Assembly (NCBI GenBank): GCA_024704765.1
Contig: JAKMXF010000210.1
Coordinates: forward strand, 310,001-374,000
Length of the DNA: 64,000 nt
Direction: 5' to 3'
Source: Oopsacas minuta
Lineage: Eukaryota; Porifera; Hexactinellida; Lyssacinosida; Leucopsacidae
Made by a program: the position numbers and the translations under genes. Positions 1 to 15,000 of this stretch are shown piece after piece; within the stretch, counting starts at the first letter, position 1; each line of letters starts with the position of its first letter. The notes below the pieces were generated by a model, which was given only the letters and a program-made list of their open reading frames with translations, made no database searches and was not told where the DNA came from.

Positions 1-3000
1 ATCTCCTAAATCAAAACTGAGATGTATAACCGTTGTATTTTCATAAGAATAATCCCCTTCAGTCAATCTGTAGTAGGAAATTAGAGACATCAGATTAGTA
101 TACTGGTTAGATTGGATATTGATCTGAGTAACATCAAAGGAAGCTACATTGACAGTCTCATCAAATGTGAGCTGAATAATCTCAGTATTCATATTAATGT
201 CATACGATACAAGTGATGGGTTAATAGAGTCAGGCGTGTAGCTTGTGACTTGTCGTGCATTATTTGTTGTTTCCTCCACCACTTGGTTACCGATCATATC
301 AAGAATAGCATGCCTGGTTAGAGAGAGATATGTAGTAGCTTCAGAGGTAGCGAGATTGTATAGTTTCTTGATAGCATTCATATCATACGTACCTATCTCT
401 ATAAGGATAACAGCTTGATTCTGACTATGAGATTGAGTGAAATTAGGAGCTTGTCCTGGTGTAAAAGCGTGATACTCACTCATAGCATTTGCAGAGCCTT
501 GTAGCCTAAGCTGACTGACATTAAGAGAAGCAGTATTGACAGCTTCACTGAAGGTAAGCTCTAGGAGAGCAATGTCCATGGCTAAGTTAAATCCTAACAG
601 AGTTGGAGGGACTCCGTCTGGAATGAAATTTCTGACTGGTATTGCGTTTGTGAATGGAATTTCTACTATATTATTCCTATTCATATCATCTATCGTATTA
701 TCAGTCAGACTTAGAAAAGTGTTATTCTTAGTAGTAGCTAGTTTAGTGAATACTTTGATAATATCCGCATCGTACTGATCAAGCTGTATAGTGAGTGCAG
801 GAGAATTGGGAGTTAATAGAGTATTTCTTATGGAGAGGGAATGAAATTCAGTAATATTCTGCATTTTCTTATTCTGTATGGTCATTTGATTGAAATAGAG
901 ACTGCTAGCGTACATGGTCTCTGTGAAGAATAGATGGAGAATATGATCATTCATGTCTAGATCGAAATGGGTGAGCTCAGGCCGCTTAAAATCTGGTGTA
1001 AAAATTTCAGTAACGAGACCATCACCAAAATAAATAGAGCTTGTAATAGGCATAACATAATTAGCATCAAATGCCATATCTCTTATCGCATACATAGTTA
1101 TAGTAAGCCAACCATTGGGACGTGACGTGAATAATTCTGTATTATTCTTAATCTGATTGAGGTCGTACAGAGAAAATGTGAGTACTACAACAGTACTGTA
1201 TTCTGTCTGTTTATTGATACCATCAGTTAGTGTGTATGATGTCGTAGGATCGAAAAAGTCTTGTAAAGTGAATGCAGTGTAATCTAGAGTAGTAGCATTA
1301 ACCGTTTCACTGAAAGTTAGGACAACTACTTCTTGAGTTAAATTAACTGTGAACATGACCAGGCGTGGCATTGTGGAATCAGGTTGATGTTGTATGACGC
1401 CAAAGGCTTCGGAATTAGGTCTAACATCCACTGAGTTATTAGCCATATCGCGAATAGTATCACTCTCATATGTGATATAACATTGTGTAAGAAGACGACA
1501 TATAATCAATCGCTTCAATGAATTTAAGTCATCAATAGATAGAGTAACTGTTACTTCAGTATTATCCGAAGGAGTAGAGGTACCACTTGACAGAGTGTGA
1601 CTAGTTAAACCTGTCTGATTGTCCTGTAGAGTTATAGAGCTTATTCTCAAACTAGAAGCATTGACTGTCTCCTGAAATGATAGAGTTAGCATACCAAGAT
1701 TCATATCTATGGTAAATTTCACTAGCTTGGGTGTAGTCATATCAGCTGTGTAAACTCTGACCTCTAGAGCAGTTCCATCTGTAATCTCATTGAGAGTATT
1801 ACTTGCCATATCAAGTATAGCATATGATTCAGCAACTAGATATACAGTGGTGTTATCAATAGCAAGACCTCGTCTACGTTTTATTTCATTTCTATCATCT
1901 GGTCCCAGTTGTATAACAATCACGTGTCCGTTATCATTAACTGTGTGTGTTTGATTATTACCAGGTGTCAGAGTACGAGGTGAGGTATGGTAAGAGGGGT
2001 CAGATAGGGTAGCACTCTGGATGGTAAGAAATTGTACCATTAGAGAACTGCTCTCTACAAACTCATCAAATGTAAGAGAGAGGAGATCTAGATCTAGATT
2101 AAGGTCATAACGTAGAAGAGTAGGAGAAGTTTGATCAGGAATAAAGTAGGCAGCAAGTAGAGCGTCATTAGATGGTATAGCATCAACATTGTTATTATTC
2201 AAATCTAAAATGGTTAAGTTAGTAATAGCGAGATAGGTTTCAGTCATCCTACTGGCTAATATTGATTTATACTTGACTGCATTAAGATCTATAAAGCCGA
2301 GTTGTACAGAGACGACTGTACCATCTTCTGATACAGAATACGATTTGAGAGGATCAAAACTTGAGAGAGAACCCTGTGGGAATGGGTATTGAATGAATTC
2401 AGATCGATTTCGTAGCAGACTAGTAGAATTCTGCTCAATATGGAATAATCCATCTAACTTCTGATAAGTGAGTGGGTTGCTCATACCAGCTTTTGTTGAT
2501 TGTATACGAATTTGAGTAAGATCTAAGCTGTCATTAACTTTAACTGTTTCTGAGAAAGTCATGTTAAGCAAGCCTAGATTTAGATCAAGACCGTAGCTTC
2601 GGAGTATGGGATTAGTTATATCTTCAGTTATTAATCGAACTCCCAAGGTTTTGGGATAAGCCAAATTATCAGCCATATCAAAAATCAATTCTTGAGTATA
2701 AGAGATGAAAGTGTTTAAACTGTTAGTAGCCAGAGAACGTATCTTCTTGATTTCATTAAGATCTTGACTACCAATAGCAATAATAATTACTGTTCCATCA
2801 ATATCAAAAGTCTTAGATCCTACAGGATGGATGGGATAGTCTGTTAACGTGTATGTTATGAAATCAGGATGTGAGGATTGATTAAAGTTCTGTAATCGTA
2901 TTCTTGTGACGTCAAGAGAAGAGACATTCACTGTCTCTGAGAATACTAATGTTAAATTCCCAACATTCAAATCCAAATCAAAGTACTCAACAACTGGAGA

Positions 3001-6000
3001 AGTAACATCACGAGTATATTCAGATACTATAACTGAATTATTGAAGGGAATTGATACAATACGATTCCCAAACATGTCTGTTATAAATCTAGCTGTTAGA
3101 GAAATGAACGTAGAATTTCTGTCATAAGCAAGTTCGGACAAGAACTTTATTCTATTGAGATCAACGACTGAAATGGTAATAATGAGATAGGTTAATCAGT
3201 ATTATTAGTTGTACTCGTGTCTGTAAGAGTAAAATACTGAGATGGTGCTGTACGAGTAGATTGTAACGTAAACTGCGTTACATTAAAAGTAGATAAACGA
3301 ACAGTTTCAGAGAAGAATAGAACTATTGTACCGTTATCTAGATTGAGACTACTTCCGGTTAGTGAAGGCCTTATACTATCAGGTATATAAGTGCTAGCGT
3401 TAACAGGAAGAGCTGATGAACCGTTCAAAAGAGGCATAACAGGTACGTCATTCATATCTAAGACAGCTCCTTCATCTAATACTAACCAAAGTGTACCATT
3501 GTTTCGGGCTATTTCCTTACGTTTCACTTCATTGAGATCAAACAGAGATAATGTAATAGTGACGAATCTACTGTATTCTACTGATGTACTACTCATGGCA
3601 GTTGTTAAAGAAGTGAGACGATGGAAAGAATGCTCATCAGCTGGATCTACCGACGGATACTCCTGGAGGACAATTGAGTTAACATTAAGTGAAGATATAT
3701 TCAATGTTTCTGAGAAGGTTAAATTGAGTATCCCCAGGTTCAAATTCACTGAGTACTCGACTAAATAAGGTTGTATAATGTCCATATAGAATTGTGAGGC
3801 TCGGATAGGAGGAGCTGTAAGATGAGATGGATTATTAGCCATATCTAGAACAGTATTAGGACCAATAGATAGATAGGAAGTATTACGTGAAATAAATAGA
3901 GAATCTCTTGCCTTGATTCTATTCAAATCTCTAAATTGTATATACACATCAACTTGAAGACCATTCATTAATGTGCTAGCTCCAGTAGTGAGTGTGTAGG
4001 ATGAAGTAGAATTGTACTCACGATTATGCAATGTAAATAGGTTAAACATCAGAGAATTAGGTCTGATTGGCTCGTTGAAGGCAAGTGTAAGTACTCCGCT
4101 GGTCATGTTGATAGAAAAGGCTGTTAAATAGGGTCGCATTATTTCAATAGGAGAAGATATTGATTGAATAATAACAGGGAGGAGAGCATTAGCATTCGGT
4201 GAAGTGTCTGTTACGGCGTTTGAATCAATTTGTAGGAAAGTATTGCTGGAATCTGTCCAACATAATTCTATTAGTTTAATGCTATCAAGATCACTCTTAG
4301 AAAGTAGCATAGTAAAATCATCAGCGTATAAAACTGAAATTAATCCATATGTGAGGTTATAAGCTGGTGAGGTGTTAGCTGAACATAGAATATGCATTCT
4401 AGATGGTATGATACTACTGATAAGTATTGTCTCGTCAAAATCAAAGTATATTTCTCCTGTATCAAGATTAACTGTGAAGTTTAGAAGAATAGGTCTATTA
4501 GTGTCTTGTGTGAAATTTAGAGCTATTTTAGCATTCATGTTAAGAATTGGTACAAGTGGATTATAGTTCATGTCGAAAACGGTTGAATTAGTTACTACCA
4601 AATAGGAGTCGTTCAGAAAATTGTACATATAAACTGCTGCCTTGAGTTTATTCAGATCTTCCAGGCTTAGAATAACAGTAATAATATCGCTATCGTATGG
4701 ACTAGAAAAAGATCGTTCAGATAAGGTTAGTGGTTGATTAGATGCGTTTCTAGCATTCTGTAAGGTTAATTGTGGTACTCTGAAAGTTGAAGCGTTAACT
4801 GTTTCACTAAAGAAGAGAGTTAAAACTCCAGTATTAAGATCTGCATTGAAATCCTGCAATTCTGGCCTTATTGTATCTGATTTGAACTCTTTAACTTTCT
4901 GCGCCTCACCAAAACTCAATGTATTACCAGCCATATCTCTAACAGCATAGCTAGTTAATGTGAGATAAGTTGTGTTAGGTGAGTAAGCCAGGCCAGATAA
5001 CCGTTTGATTTCATTCAAGTCATATAGACTCAGATCTACAGTCAATACAGTAGAATCTATTTGTCCAGGAACTAAAATTGAATCCAAACTCAAACGATAA
5101 TAAACGTTAAAGTTATAAGTGTGTAATAGTATGTCTGTAATATTAAACATAGAAACGTTTAAAGTTTCTGAGAAAGTTAAAGTTATCGATTCTAAAGTTA
5201 GATCGAGGTTAAAAGAAGTGAGAGTCGGGTCAGTCGTGTCTTGGGTGTACAAAGTTACCAAGCGAGCAGCCATAGACGATACAAGCTCCAAAGGATTACT
5301 ATTCAAATCCTGAATACTTCCATATGCAACGGATAGATATGTATTATCAGATGAAGTAGCTAAATCTAATCTCTTTATTTCATTCAAGTCAATTATAGCG
5401 ATTATTACTCTGACCTTATCATCGTTATAACTGTCTGTATACGATGGGTTAGTGAGGATGTAAGAGGTCCCAGTAGTGATTGTATCGTGTGATTGGAGAA
5501 CTAGATTAGTAATTATGAGAGATCTCGGGTCTACAAATTCTGTAAAAGTCATATCAATTATGCCTGAATCCAGGTCAAAATCAAAACTTATCAGTTCAGG
5601 AGAAACTCTATCCTGAGTGTATAAGTTAGGTTGTAATAGAGAAACTGGATTGATTGGATTATCGAATGTATCATATAAAAAGGAACTTGGAAAAGAAAGG
5701 AGAGATGTATTAGCAGAAATAGCCAAAGTGGAAATGTTCTTTAGTAGATTGAGATCATGATAAGTCAAAGTAATTGTAACTTGAATGCTGGGATATACTG
5801 GTGAAAATTCTCCTCCAGATATATTAATAGATTCATTAAACATATTAGAGATGGTCATACCAACAAGATTAACAGAACTAACCAATATTGTCTCACTGAA
5901 AAATAGAGTAATAGTTTCAGAAGTAAGATTAAGTTGATACGAGGTTAGTACAGGTCTCATTCTATCATCTGTAAATATATTTACACGGGTAGCATTATTA

Positions 6001-9000
6001 GAAGTTATTTCTTCAATCAAATTTCTATTCATATCCACTATAGTATCGTTAGGGAACGAAAGGAATGTGTTAGTAATATTGGTAGCAAAATTAAAATATC
6101 GCTTGATATAATCAGTATCTGTCCTGTCTAAGTATACGATCAGAACAGTGCTATCAGATTGACTTGAACTGACTGATTCTAAGCTACGATAACTCTCTGC
6201 ATTAGAAGAATTAATATAAACTGATATATTGTCTAGTAACGTTAACTTCCATATAACTAAACTGCTAGCATCAACTGTCTCACTAAACTCCAGTATAAGT
6301 TCGTTGGAGGTGAGGTTAAGATTGAAAAGCACCAGGGATGGAGCAGTAGTATCCGGTACTACTTGTAAGGCTCTCAAGTGTGCTGTGAATATTAGCTTAT
6401 TACCATTCAAATCTCGGATAGTATCTGGGAAGAGCAGGACATATGTGTCAGCCTCGCTATCAGCTAGGTTTCGAATTCTTTTAAGTTCATTTAAATCAGA
6501 TTGGCTGAGTGTAATTGAGATTATATGACTATCAAATGCTGGTACGTATGCACTAACGATCTGATACGATAGAGACACAGGCTGGTTCTGGATCCTAATA
6601 GTTGTTACGTTAAGTGTTGTATGATCAACTGCCTCAGTAAATGTGAAAGAGAGAATAGCAGAATCTATATCAAGAGTAAAGTTAACCAGGAGAGGAGATG
6701 TTATATCTAATGTGATATTCTGTACACGCTTTGCATCTGTGTATGGTATAGGTATAATAAGATTATCTTGTTGATCAGTTAGGAAGGGATGAAATGAGAT
6801 AAATGTATTTGAACCATTTGCAAATGAAGCTAATTGTCGTCGAATTTTTATTTGGTTCAAATCTATAAAACTGAGCCCTATAGTTATAACATGTGAATCT
6901 TCAGATACAACAATACTGTTAGTTAGAGTATAATTCTGTGAAGTTAATCTTGTCATACGATTCTGTAACGTTATTCTATCTACTTGTATAGAACTGGCAT
7001 TGACTGTCTCACTGAAGGAGAATGTCAGCGTCTCATTATCTAAATCTAACTGAAAGTTATCTAGTCTAGGGGGTGTGACGTCATAAATGTAGTGATAAGC
7101 TCTTGTAGCGTTGAATTGCGATATAATAGTAAGATTGTTACCCTGATAATCCACAATACCTTTATAATATACTGAGAGATAACTGCTATCTAGCTCGGTA
7201 GCTAAACCTGTTAACCTCTTAATTTCGTTCAAATCTCCTTTAGTGATCATAATTACTTGTATAGGATCTCTGTGTAACGAATGAGGAGTATTCTCAGAAA
7301 GTTGTACATAACTAGCATTCACAATACTCTCTTCACTCTGTATTGTGAATAATTCAGGCATCAATAGATCTCCGAGAGTTGTCTCTGAAAATGAAAGAGT
7401 CAAATACCCTGTATTCAAATCTATAGTATAGTTTAGTAGCTGAACATTAGTTACGTCATCAATAACATCAGTAGCTTGAAGTAGTGATTTATTAGCATTC
7501 AGATTCCCATTCATGTCTTGAATAAAGTTAGAAGTAATGGACAGGAAGGTAAAGAATGTAGAATGAGTGAGGAAAGTACTCCTTTTGAGAGCGTTCAAAT
7601 CCTGAATACCGATCGATAGAATAAGAGTAGGATCATTGCTCGAAACAGCAATAGTTGATGACGTAAGCGTGTAGTTCTCTCCTGAGCCAGTAGTATCTAT
7701 TAGCGTTAATTCACCAATATTTAGAGAAGTAACGTTTATAGTCTCTGAGAAAATTAGAGTCAGTATTCCCAGGTTCATATCCAGGTTAAATGAGTAGAGT
7801 ATTGGTTTTACCATATCTGAGGTGAAGTTAGAAGGCAATATAGCATTTGAGATAGGAATATTCACTACAAAGTTATCACTAGTATCAGATATTAATCTTG
7901 ATGGGAATGAGAGATAAGAGTTGTCAGGTGAGGTTAGAAGGTCAGTTATTTTCTTGATCTCATTCAGATCAGCTGTATCAAGTTTAATAATAACTAGAGT
8001 ATCGTATGTAAAGTTAAATTGTCCTCCAGTAAGAGTGTATATAGTTGAATCGGTCGAGTTGAGAGAAGAGAATGTCAGCCTTTGAACTTCGAGCGTATTC
8101 GTCTGAACAGTTTCAGTGAAAGAAAGGGCAAGTATTTCTGTTGTAAGATCTAAAGTATAGCTTACCAATTCAGGTCGTGTTACATCAGGAAAGAAATCAG
8201 ATACTCTCTCTGCTATTATAGGAGGAATTTCTCTAATAGAGTTATTATTCATGTCTGATATAAGATTCCTGTTGAAGGAGATATAGGTTGTATTAATGCT
8301 GGTTGCTAACTGAGTGAGAGCCTTTATCTGATCAAGATCTTGTTTTAGAAGTATTAGCGTGAATTCGATTTCATTAGAAGGAGTTTTGTACTCAGAACCA
8401 GTTAACCTGTACGAAGTTAATGGAATTCCTGTCTGGTTTAACAAATAGATCTCAATTTCAGATAAACTACTAGCTAGCATTATCTCTGAAAATCTAAGCA
8501 CAATAACTCCAGTGTCTAAGTTAAATGTGAAATAACCAAGTTCAGGCATAACTTGGTCTTCATAGAAGTTATCTGCTGGGAGAGTTGCAGAAGGGTGTAT
8601 AACTCTAACAGGATTTCCTGACATATCTGCTATAGTAGAGCTAGTTACACCAATATACGTAGTATCGAGTGAAACAGCTAATCCTGTAAGGTTTTTAATA
8701 GCATTCAAATCTTCGAATCCTAGAGTTATAACAACTCCTGTAGAATCGTAACCAGCAAGACCAGTTCCCTTAAGGATTGATGACGTAGTTAGAGAGTACA
8801 TAGAGCTGTTAAGAGTAATAGTATTCTGGCTATATAATGTTATTCCTGGTACAAATAATAAGCTCGCATCTATTACCTCTGAGAAACTGAGTGAAAGTTC
8901 TTCGAAGGTAAGGTCAAGTGAAAAAGATGTCAGAATAGGATCCGTATCGTCAGAAGTAAGTATATTTACAAGTAGAGGGTTAGTAGAATCAATTGGAGAG

Positions 9001-12000
9001 TTATAGTTATTGAAAACATCCAAGATTGTATTTCCAGTTATTGAAATATACGTTGTAGATGCTAGAATAGCTAACTCATATTTTCTCTTTATTTCATTCA
9101 AATCCTGATCTGACATATACAAGTAGAGTACGAGTCCATCGGAGGAATTAGTTGCAGTAAGGTTAGAAAGAGTATGGTAGGAATCAGGATTGGAAATATT
9201 ACGTATTGCAGTATTTTGTATTGTTATTTGTGTTACAGATAATGTAGCGGATTGTATTGTTTCAGTGAACGTTAGGTCTAGTCTTCCGCTTCCATCCAAA
9301 TCCAAATCAAACGATCCTAGTTCTGGATGAGTAGTATCAGAAACGTAACTGCTAACTTGTAAAGCTGTCATGCCATCAATCAGAGCAACAACTTGATTGC
9401 CATTCTGATCAATTACAGCAGCTGACGTCATAGTTAAATAAGTTTGATTTCTTGATAGAGCAATTCTCCTCAATTTAAGCTCATTCAAATTGGTGTCTGT
9501 GAGCACAAACATTATCACGGTGGAATCAGAAACTGAAAGAACTAATCCACCCATTAGAGTTAGGTTACTTCCCGCGGAAATAGAAGAGAAATGGGTTTGT
9601 AGAGTCAAGAAAGTTGCGTCGAATGATGAATAGTCAACTATCTCAAGAAATGTTAGATTTAGAATAGCTGTATTCATATTCAAATCGAAAGAGGTTAAAA
9701 CAGGCCGTATTTGATCGGAGATAAACTCTTCAGCTTGAATAGCTTCATCTAGTAACATAGTCTCAATATGATTCCCATTCATATCATCAATTGCACCACC
9801 AGAAAGAATAAGATGAGAAGTGGGTATGGAAACGTAGAGTGATTCTAATTTCTTTATTTGGTTAAGATCATAGGATGAGATATATACAGTAATGAGATCG
9901 CCGTTTAGACTTGAGGTATAGCCCCCGGTCAGTTGATATGTTTCAAAACCATCGAAGGGAAATTGAATGAGAGTTATCCTTGAAGCGTTAAGTGTAGATG
10001 AATCTACAGGTTCATCAAATAACAGCATTAGATAGCTAGCGTTAAGATTCACAATAAGACGAACTAAATTTGGAGGAGTTGTGTCAGGAATAAAGGCAGA
10101 AGCTTGTATCGTTGTGCTACGGATAGAATTAGGGATTACTGCTACGTCTCTAACTCCATCTGATTCAATAGTTAAGTATGTTGTATTGGTGGAAGTTGCC
10201 AAACATTGAATTAGCTTAATAGCATCCAAATCTGTTTTGTCAAGAGTAATTTTAACTACAACAAAATCAATCTCTTCTACTACAAGCATTACACTCAAAC
10301 GGTGAGATGGACAGATTGAAATAGTAATATTACCCAATTTAGTTAGAGTATTGAAGACGAGTAAGCTATGCTGGAAGGAAGTTGGTTCAATAACCTCGTC
10401 AAATGTTAAGTAAGCTACTCCACTATTCATATCTAGCGTGAAGTTAGTGAAGCGAGGAGGAGTTGTATCAGGAATATACATAGAAGGAGGTATCTCGGAA
10501 ACTATCATATTTAGCTCATTATTATTCATATCGAATCCAGCATTGGAAAGAACAAACGGAAATGTATCAGTTATACCTGTCCCTACCAATCTATTATGCT
10601 TGATAGCGTTTAAATCTTCAATACTGATATTAATATAGATTATATAGTTATTAATAGGATTGAACACCTGAGAAGTAGACAGGGGTATCTCTCCTATTGT
10701 GGAGAATGGTTCAGACCTTAAAATGAAGCGAGCTGGATTTATACTAGAAGCATTCATTGTCTCAGAGAATGTTAGTGTTAAAAATCCGATATTTAAATCA
10801 ATAACAAATGCAATGAGAGAAGGTGGAGTGTTGTCTGGTGTGAGGAGACTGACAATAAGAGCTTGATCTATATCTAAATCTATCAGCTGATTATTGTTCA
10901 TATCAGTCACGTTATTTATTTCTAGATGTAAAAGAGTGTCATTAGCTACGGTAGCAAGATCAGTGAGTCTCTTGATAACGTTAGAATCATCTACACTTAA
11001 ATAAACTGTGATATATGGTGAGAAGTTCTGTGAAGAATAAGTAGCAGTGCTTAGAGAATCCATGGTAGTTAATTGGAAATAAACATTGTTATTCTCCCCT
11101 ACAAGTACAATAAAGGTTGGATCGAAGCTAGGTGCGTATATGGTCTCATCAAATGTTAACGTTAAAATATCGCTATTTAGATCAAGTTGGAAATGAATAA
11201 GATTAGGCGGAGTCGTATCTGGGGTAAAACTTGAAGCAAGTAATGCATTACTCTCTGTTATAGCTATAACGTTAATTCTAGGATCAATAGGTATAAGTGT
11301 ATGATAGTAATGATCAATAAAATCTGCACTCATGGCTAGATATGTATTGTTCAGAGATGTAGCAATAGAGAGCTGAGATTTGAGATAATTCAGATCAGTT
11401 AATGTCAAAATAACTGACATATTGAATCCATCTTCTAGACTACTATCCCCACCAGTTAATTGGTATTTCTCACTAGTTCCATCCATATTTCCTTGTAGTT
11501 GTAGATATTGAGGGAGTGCCGTATCAGCTCTAATAGCATGAGAGAAAGTAATTGAAAGTGTCCCTGTGTTCATATCTAAACTGTACTCTTGAAGTGAAGG
11601 TGCATTCGTGTCTATAACAATAGCATCAGCTCGGTAGCCATTTGTTTCAGGTATAGCGATAATAGGGTTACCCTGTATATCGAGAATTGTATCGTTAGAT
11701 AGAGACACGAATGTATCAAATGTGCTCTCTCCAATTAAGCTCAGCTCCAAAGCGAGATAATCTCTCTCTAATAAACCAATTGAAATGCTAGACTTATCAA
11801 TATTGATATAAGTCACGAATTCATAACCTGTAAGATAGTAAGATTCTCCTAGAGGAGATCCTACGTCCACTACATTTTGTAATTGGATATCTTGTACAAT
11901 TAGAGATGAGATATTAACAGCCTCAGAAAATGATAATATAAGAATACGATCATTTAGATCTAATAGAATAAACTCAGATAAGAACGGTCTGGTGCTATCA

Positions 12001-15000
12001 GCTTGATAAGAGATTGCTTGTAAGGCATTCACTCCATCAGACCTTGGAATAACAAAATTGTCACTCATATCTGTAATAAATTCAAAGTTAAATGAAATCC
12101 AAGTTGTGTTCAAAGAAGTTGCTAAGTACTCCACTGCTTGGATAGCTCGGTAATCAGATAGAGTTAATATAGCAGAAATACTATTATAGAAAGCTGATGA
12201 AGTTTGAGTACCAGTGAGGGAATATGTTAAAGTAGAGTTAAATGCATTTTGTATAACGAGTTTAGTAAAATCTAATGAAGTAAGGAGCATAGGTTCATCA
12301 AACGTAAAAGTTATATTTCCAGGAGTAATACTCATATCCAGGGTGAAGGATAAGAGATTTGGAGGTATAACATCACGAATGAATAGAATAGTCAGTAAAT
12401 TTGATATCTCTGCGAGTTGATTATTAGCCATATCCTGTATCAGAGAAGAAGTTGAACTGATATAAGTATTGAGGATAGAGGTGTATAGATCCGTAATACG
12501 CTTAATTCTATCCAAATCAGCTGTAGTGAAAGAGAAGCGAACAGTTAAACCGTTTTCAGTAGTAATCAACTGTCCGCTTGCTAATGGAAAATCTACTGTA
12601 GAAGGAGAAGGAACGCTGAAGCTATTCAGTGTTAGGGCTGAGACGGAAAAGGTTGAGACACGAACAATCTCAGAGAATGACATTTCAATCGTACCGTTTG
12701 ACATATCTACAGAGAATGCTTCTAGTATGGGTGAGGTTGTGTCTGGGGTATATAGTGATACTCTTAAAATATCTTGAGGTATTACAACGTTATCATTCAT
12801 ATCTGTAATCAGGTTAGAAGAGAAATTCATATAACAGTCATCTCCTGCCATAACGCGTGTACAAATTTCTAAGAAATTCAGAGAATTTAAATCTTCAACA
12901 CTGAAAGAAAATGCAATAAATACAGAATCTTCACTCATAAGGGTCCAATTAACGATACGATGCTCACGAGTTGGTGTAGAGTTAGTGTGTAAGATTATTT
13001 CTGTTACATCAAGGGAAGAGCTACGAACTGTTTCATCAAATGTTAGGACAATAATAGCAGAATCTAAGTCTAGACTCCATGAAGATAGGTTAGGTAGAGT
13101 AATATCTGGAATATATCCTGACACATTCCGAGGAGAAGATATAGGAATAGAAATAACTTCATTTCCATCTTGATCTTGTATAAGATCAGACGTGAATGAT
13201 AAGAAAGAGTTGTAGAGGTTAGTAGCTAGTTGTGTCAGTCGCTTAATCTCATTGAGATCATCTATTACTATATTTATAATAATTTCAGGATTGTCATAGC
13301 TAGTAGTGAAGCCATTACTTAGTGTAATATTCTCCTGTGAACCCCCGAGGAGGGTAATTGCATTTGGTATAAGGGTTAGAGTATTGACTGTCTCTGAGAA
13401 TATTAGTGTAAGTGTGCTAGAATCAATATCCAGATAGAATGATATCAATCCAGGCTGTGTAGTGTCAGGAGTGTACTCACTGGCTTGAGCTGCAGTACTT
13501 AATGTCAATGCAATAATTGTATTATCTCTGTAATCAGAAGCAGTAGCTTCTGTAAGGTATAAAAATGTGTTACTTATGTCAGTAGCAACTGATTCCATAC
13601 TCTTCAGAACATTCAATTGATCTGTTACTAAGGGGAATGATATAACAGGAGGATGTCCTGGAAAATAATTCGTACCGTTAGGAGCAGATGCACTACCAGA
13701 AATATGAAGGAATCGTCTGGTGTTGTTAAAACGATCTATGTCAGTTAAAGCTATGTTTGTCGGTGAAAGGAATGGTTCAGAATTAGTTGCTGCAATCGTA
13801 AGTTCTGTTAGGTCAAATGTTTTCAAAACTTCTGAGAAAGTTAAACTTAAAACTCCAGTATTCATGTCTAAACTAAATGATACAAAAGTAGGTCGAGTAG
13901 CGTCCTGAATTGGAAAAGAAGGATACGGTGATATGGAAATAAATTGAGTAGTGTTGACTGGATTTCTATTCATATCAGATACAGTACCATAGAGTAATTG
14001 TATATCACAATCTGTTCGTATGTCTCCACGACATATGCCATTCTTTTTGAACAGGTCCAGGTCAAGATCACCTATAAACATAACGAGAATTTTACCATTA
14101 GATTCAATGAAGGTACCAACAGTTAATTGATACATATAATTCGGTAGATGCATGAATATGATTAGAGTTAGATCAAAGCTAGACGCGTTAACTGCTTCAG
14201 AAAATGTAAGATTGAGCTGTGAACTATCCATGTCTAGTGAAAAGCTGATAAGAGTAGGTGGAGTGGAGTCATTCGTAAACCTAAAAACTTGTAAAGCATT
14301 TTCGTTATCTTCAGGCACAAGAGTGTTTGACTGCATATCCCTGATAGTTATTGTTGTAACAGTTATAAAAGTGTTTTGTACATTTGTAGCTAAATCTGTT
14401 CTTAGTTTAATTTCATCCAAAACAAGTGCATTTATCTGTATGGAAATAACAGTAGTGTATCCAGTTGTTAGTCCTGTAGCACCAGATAGATAAATAGGAG
14501 AGGTTGGTATTGTCACGTTAGAGCTAGGCTGAAGAGCTATACTTGAAGTATTAAGTGTATTCGGATTTACTGTCTCTGAAAATGTGAGGGAAATAATACC
14601 AGAATCCATATCCAAATCAAAGGACAATAATACTGGCTTAGTTCTATCGATTGTGTATTGGTCAACTCTATGTGCATTAACTCCGTTAACAAGCGGTACT
14701 ACCTGATGAGCACTCACATCTTGAATAGCATTCTCGTCCATTACAAGCCATGAAGTGTCTTGAGATTCAGCTATACGTAGAGATTTGATATTATTCAAAT
14801 CGTATACTGACAGGTTGAAGACAACAGTAGGGGCATTTTGAACATTCACTGACCCTTCGGTCAGGGTATAAGACTTCATAGATACAAATCTAGTATCAGA
14901 TATAGCTTGTATGGTGAATGAAGGGAAGTTAATACTGCTAACGTTCATCGTTTCAGAAAATATAAGAGTAATCTGCTCAGCATCCATATCTAGATAAAAT

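Noticed and set aside
3169-3215. A 47-bp intron (GTACAA to TTTCAG) as the explanation of the frame break near 3194
   Set aside because: It would remove the conserved strand before D-L-N that every other unit keeps, and it is shorter than every other intron in the gene (53-67 bp). A single missing base is simpler.
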